Source: an uncultured Pelagibacteraceae bacterium
Lineage (GTDB): Bacteria > Pseudomonadota > Alphaproteobacteria > Pelagibacterales > Pelagibacteraceae
DNA length: 33,015 nt
Reading direction: 5' to 3'
Assembly (NCBI GenBank): GCA_902610655.1
Contig: CACLWL010000010.1
Location: 1 to 33,015, forward strand
Shown here one piece after another: positions 32,633 through 33,015 of the stretch. A program made the position numbers and the translations under genes. The first letter of the stretch is position 1, and each line of letters starts with the position of its first letter. The notes under the pieces were generated by a model. The model ran no database searches. It saw nothing but the letters and a program-made list of their open reading frames with translations, and was not told where the DNA came from.

Positions 32633-33015
32633 CTTATTAATATTTTTTTTAGACTCATATAATATCTAAATTGTGTAAAATTTTTGACTTCTTTTTTTGC
32701 ATTAACTAATTTTCTTTTTATTTCGTGTTGCTCATCCATTAAAAAACTCTGAAAGGTCTTAACAGCAGAGTTTATATCATTTGTTTTAAATATATATCCT
32801 CTGATATTATCTTCTATAAATTCTTTTCTTCCACTTTTACAATCACTACATATAATAGGTACATTTAAAAATGCTGCATCAAGCATTGCTAGATCAGGTC
32901 CTTCCCATAATGATGCTGAAAAATAACAAAAAGATTTTTCTAAATATTTATATATATTTTTTTGATATCCCTCTAAGCTAACAAATTTTTTTATCCCTAA
33001 TGATTGAATTTTATT
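32629..33015 (-). CDS. GT-B glycosyltransferase (GT4-like), C-terminal part, runs off the window
   Basis: The frame is open from base 33015 to the stop TAG at 32631-32629 (128 codons). The ATG at 32886 is internal, because the upstream codons (LGIKKFVSLEGYQKNIYKYL) continue the fold. The C-terminal Rossmann domain is recognisable by ASLWEGPDLAMLDAAFLNVPIICSDC and GRKEFI, then NIRGYIF. This is the nucleotide-sugar binding region where GT4 enzymes have EGFPxxxLEAM; the second acid is Asp here. It probably takes part in surface polysaccharide synthesis. The N-terminal acceptor domain lies outside. It may mark the edge of a surface-glycan island. Confidence 0.82.
   Translation of the reverse strand, partial: NKIQSLGIKKFVSLEGYQKNIYKYLEKSFCYFSASLWEGPDLAMLDAAFLNVPIICSDCKSGRKEFIEDNIRGYIFKTNDINSAVKTFQSFLMDEQHEIKRKLVNAKKEVKNFTQFRYYMSLKKILIS

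Noticed and set aside
1..33015. CRISPR arrays, tRNA or rRNA genes, insertion sequences, prophage or toxin-antitoxin genes
   Set aside because: I looked for repeated spacers, cloverleaf sequences with CCA-end patterns, transposase or integrase motifs and paired small toxin-like genes and found none I could support.

Overview
The window looks like a stretch of a streamlined marine alphaproteobacterium of the SAR11 group (Pelagibacterales). The DNA is very AT-rich and almost entirely coding. Gaps are tiny and stop/start overlaps are common. The ffh-rpsP-trmD-rplS-leuC-leuD order is alphaproteobacterial. A structured, comparatively G+C-rich leader sits in front of ffh, as described for 'Candidatus Pelagibacter ubique'. 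The taxonomic call is inference from gene content and style; no search was run. No tRNA, rRNA, CRISPR array, insertion sequence or prophage was seen, and no intergenic gap exceeds about 180 bases.

Layout. (1) 1-4602, minus: ffh, rpsP (S16), trmD, rplS (L19), leuC and the start of leuD, a translation/targeting and leucine-synthesis operon. Its leader at about 4617-4713 folds as a multi-branched RNA. (2) 4760-6494, plus: dapF and ftsY, divergent from ffh, so both SRP GTPases flank one control region. (3) 6487-11993, minus: a tripartite TRAP transporter (dctP, then an intrinsic terminator, then dctQ and dctM), an amidase, a 58-residue membrane protein not usually called, and an alpha/beta hydrolase. 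(4) 12111-17961, minus: an alpha-hydroxy/alpha-keto acid block with a D-2-hydroxyacid dehydrogenase, an FAD D-lactate dehydrogenase type enzyme, a class I aminotransferase whose reading frame is broken at an A8 tract, and two tandem FMN alpha-hydroxyacid oxidases. Together with the TRAP system this reads as an uptake-and-oxidation module for small hydroxy/keto acids such as lactate or glycolate (inference). (5) 17973-22643, minus: a PagL-like outer-membrane protein and cytochrome c maturation genes ccmH, ccmG, ccmF, ccmE, ccmD, ccmC. ccmA, ccmB and ccmI are not present here. (6) 22644-22824: a 181-base spacer with a 17-bp palindrome and a competing 15-bp long-range stem. (7) 22825-24864: hspQ (minus), yciB and a DUF2794 gene (plus), and a Bax-inhibitor-1 family membrane protein (minus). 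(8) 24927-27647, plus: aldo/keto reductase, IalB-like secreted protein and argG, all overlapping. (9) 27648-31499, minus: folD, yggT, an MscS-type channel, hemD, hemC. (10) 31559-32632, plus: tsaD. It runs head-on into the C-terminal part of a glycosyltransferase that leaves the window.

The items most worth a second look are the ffh leader RNA, the A8 frameshift in the aminotransferase, the palindrome/long-stem element between hspQ and ccmC, the terminator that separates dctP from its permease genes, and the small membrane protein at 7308-7484. I did not find an obviously new multi-gene system. The closest candidates are the hspQ-ccmC element and the hydroxy-acid module.
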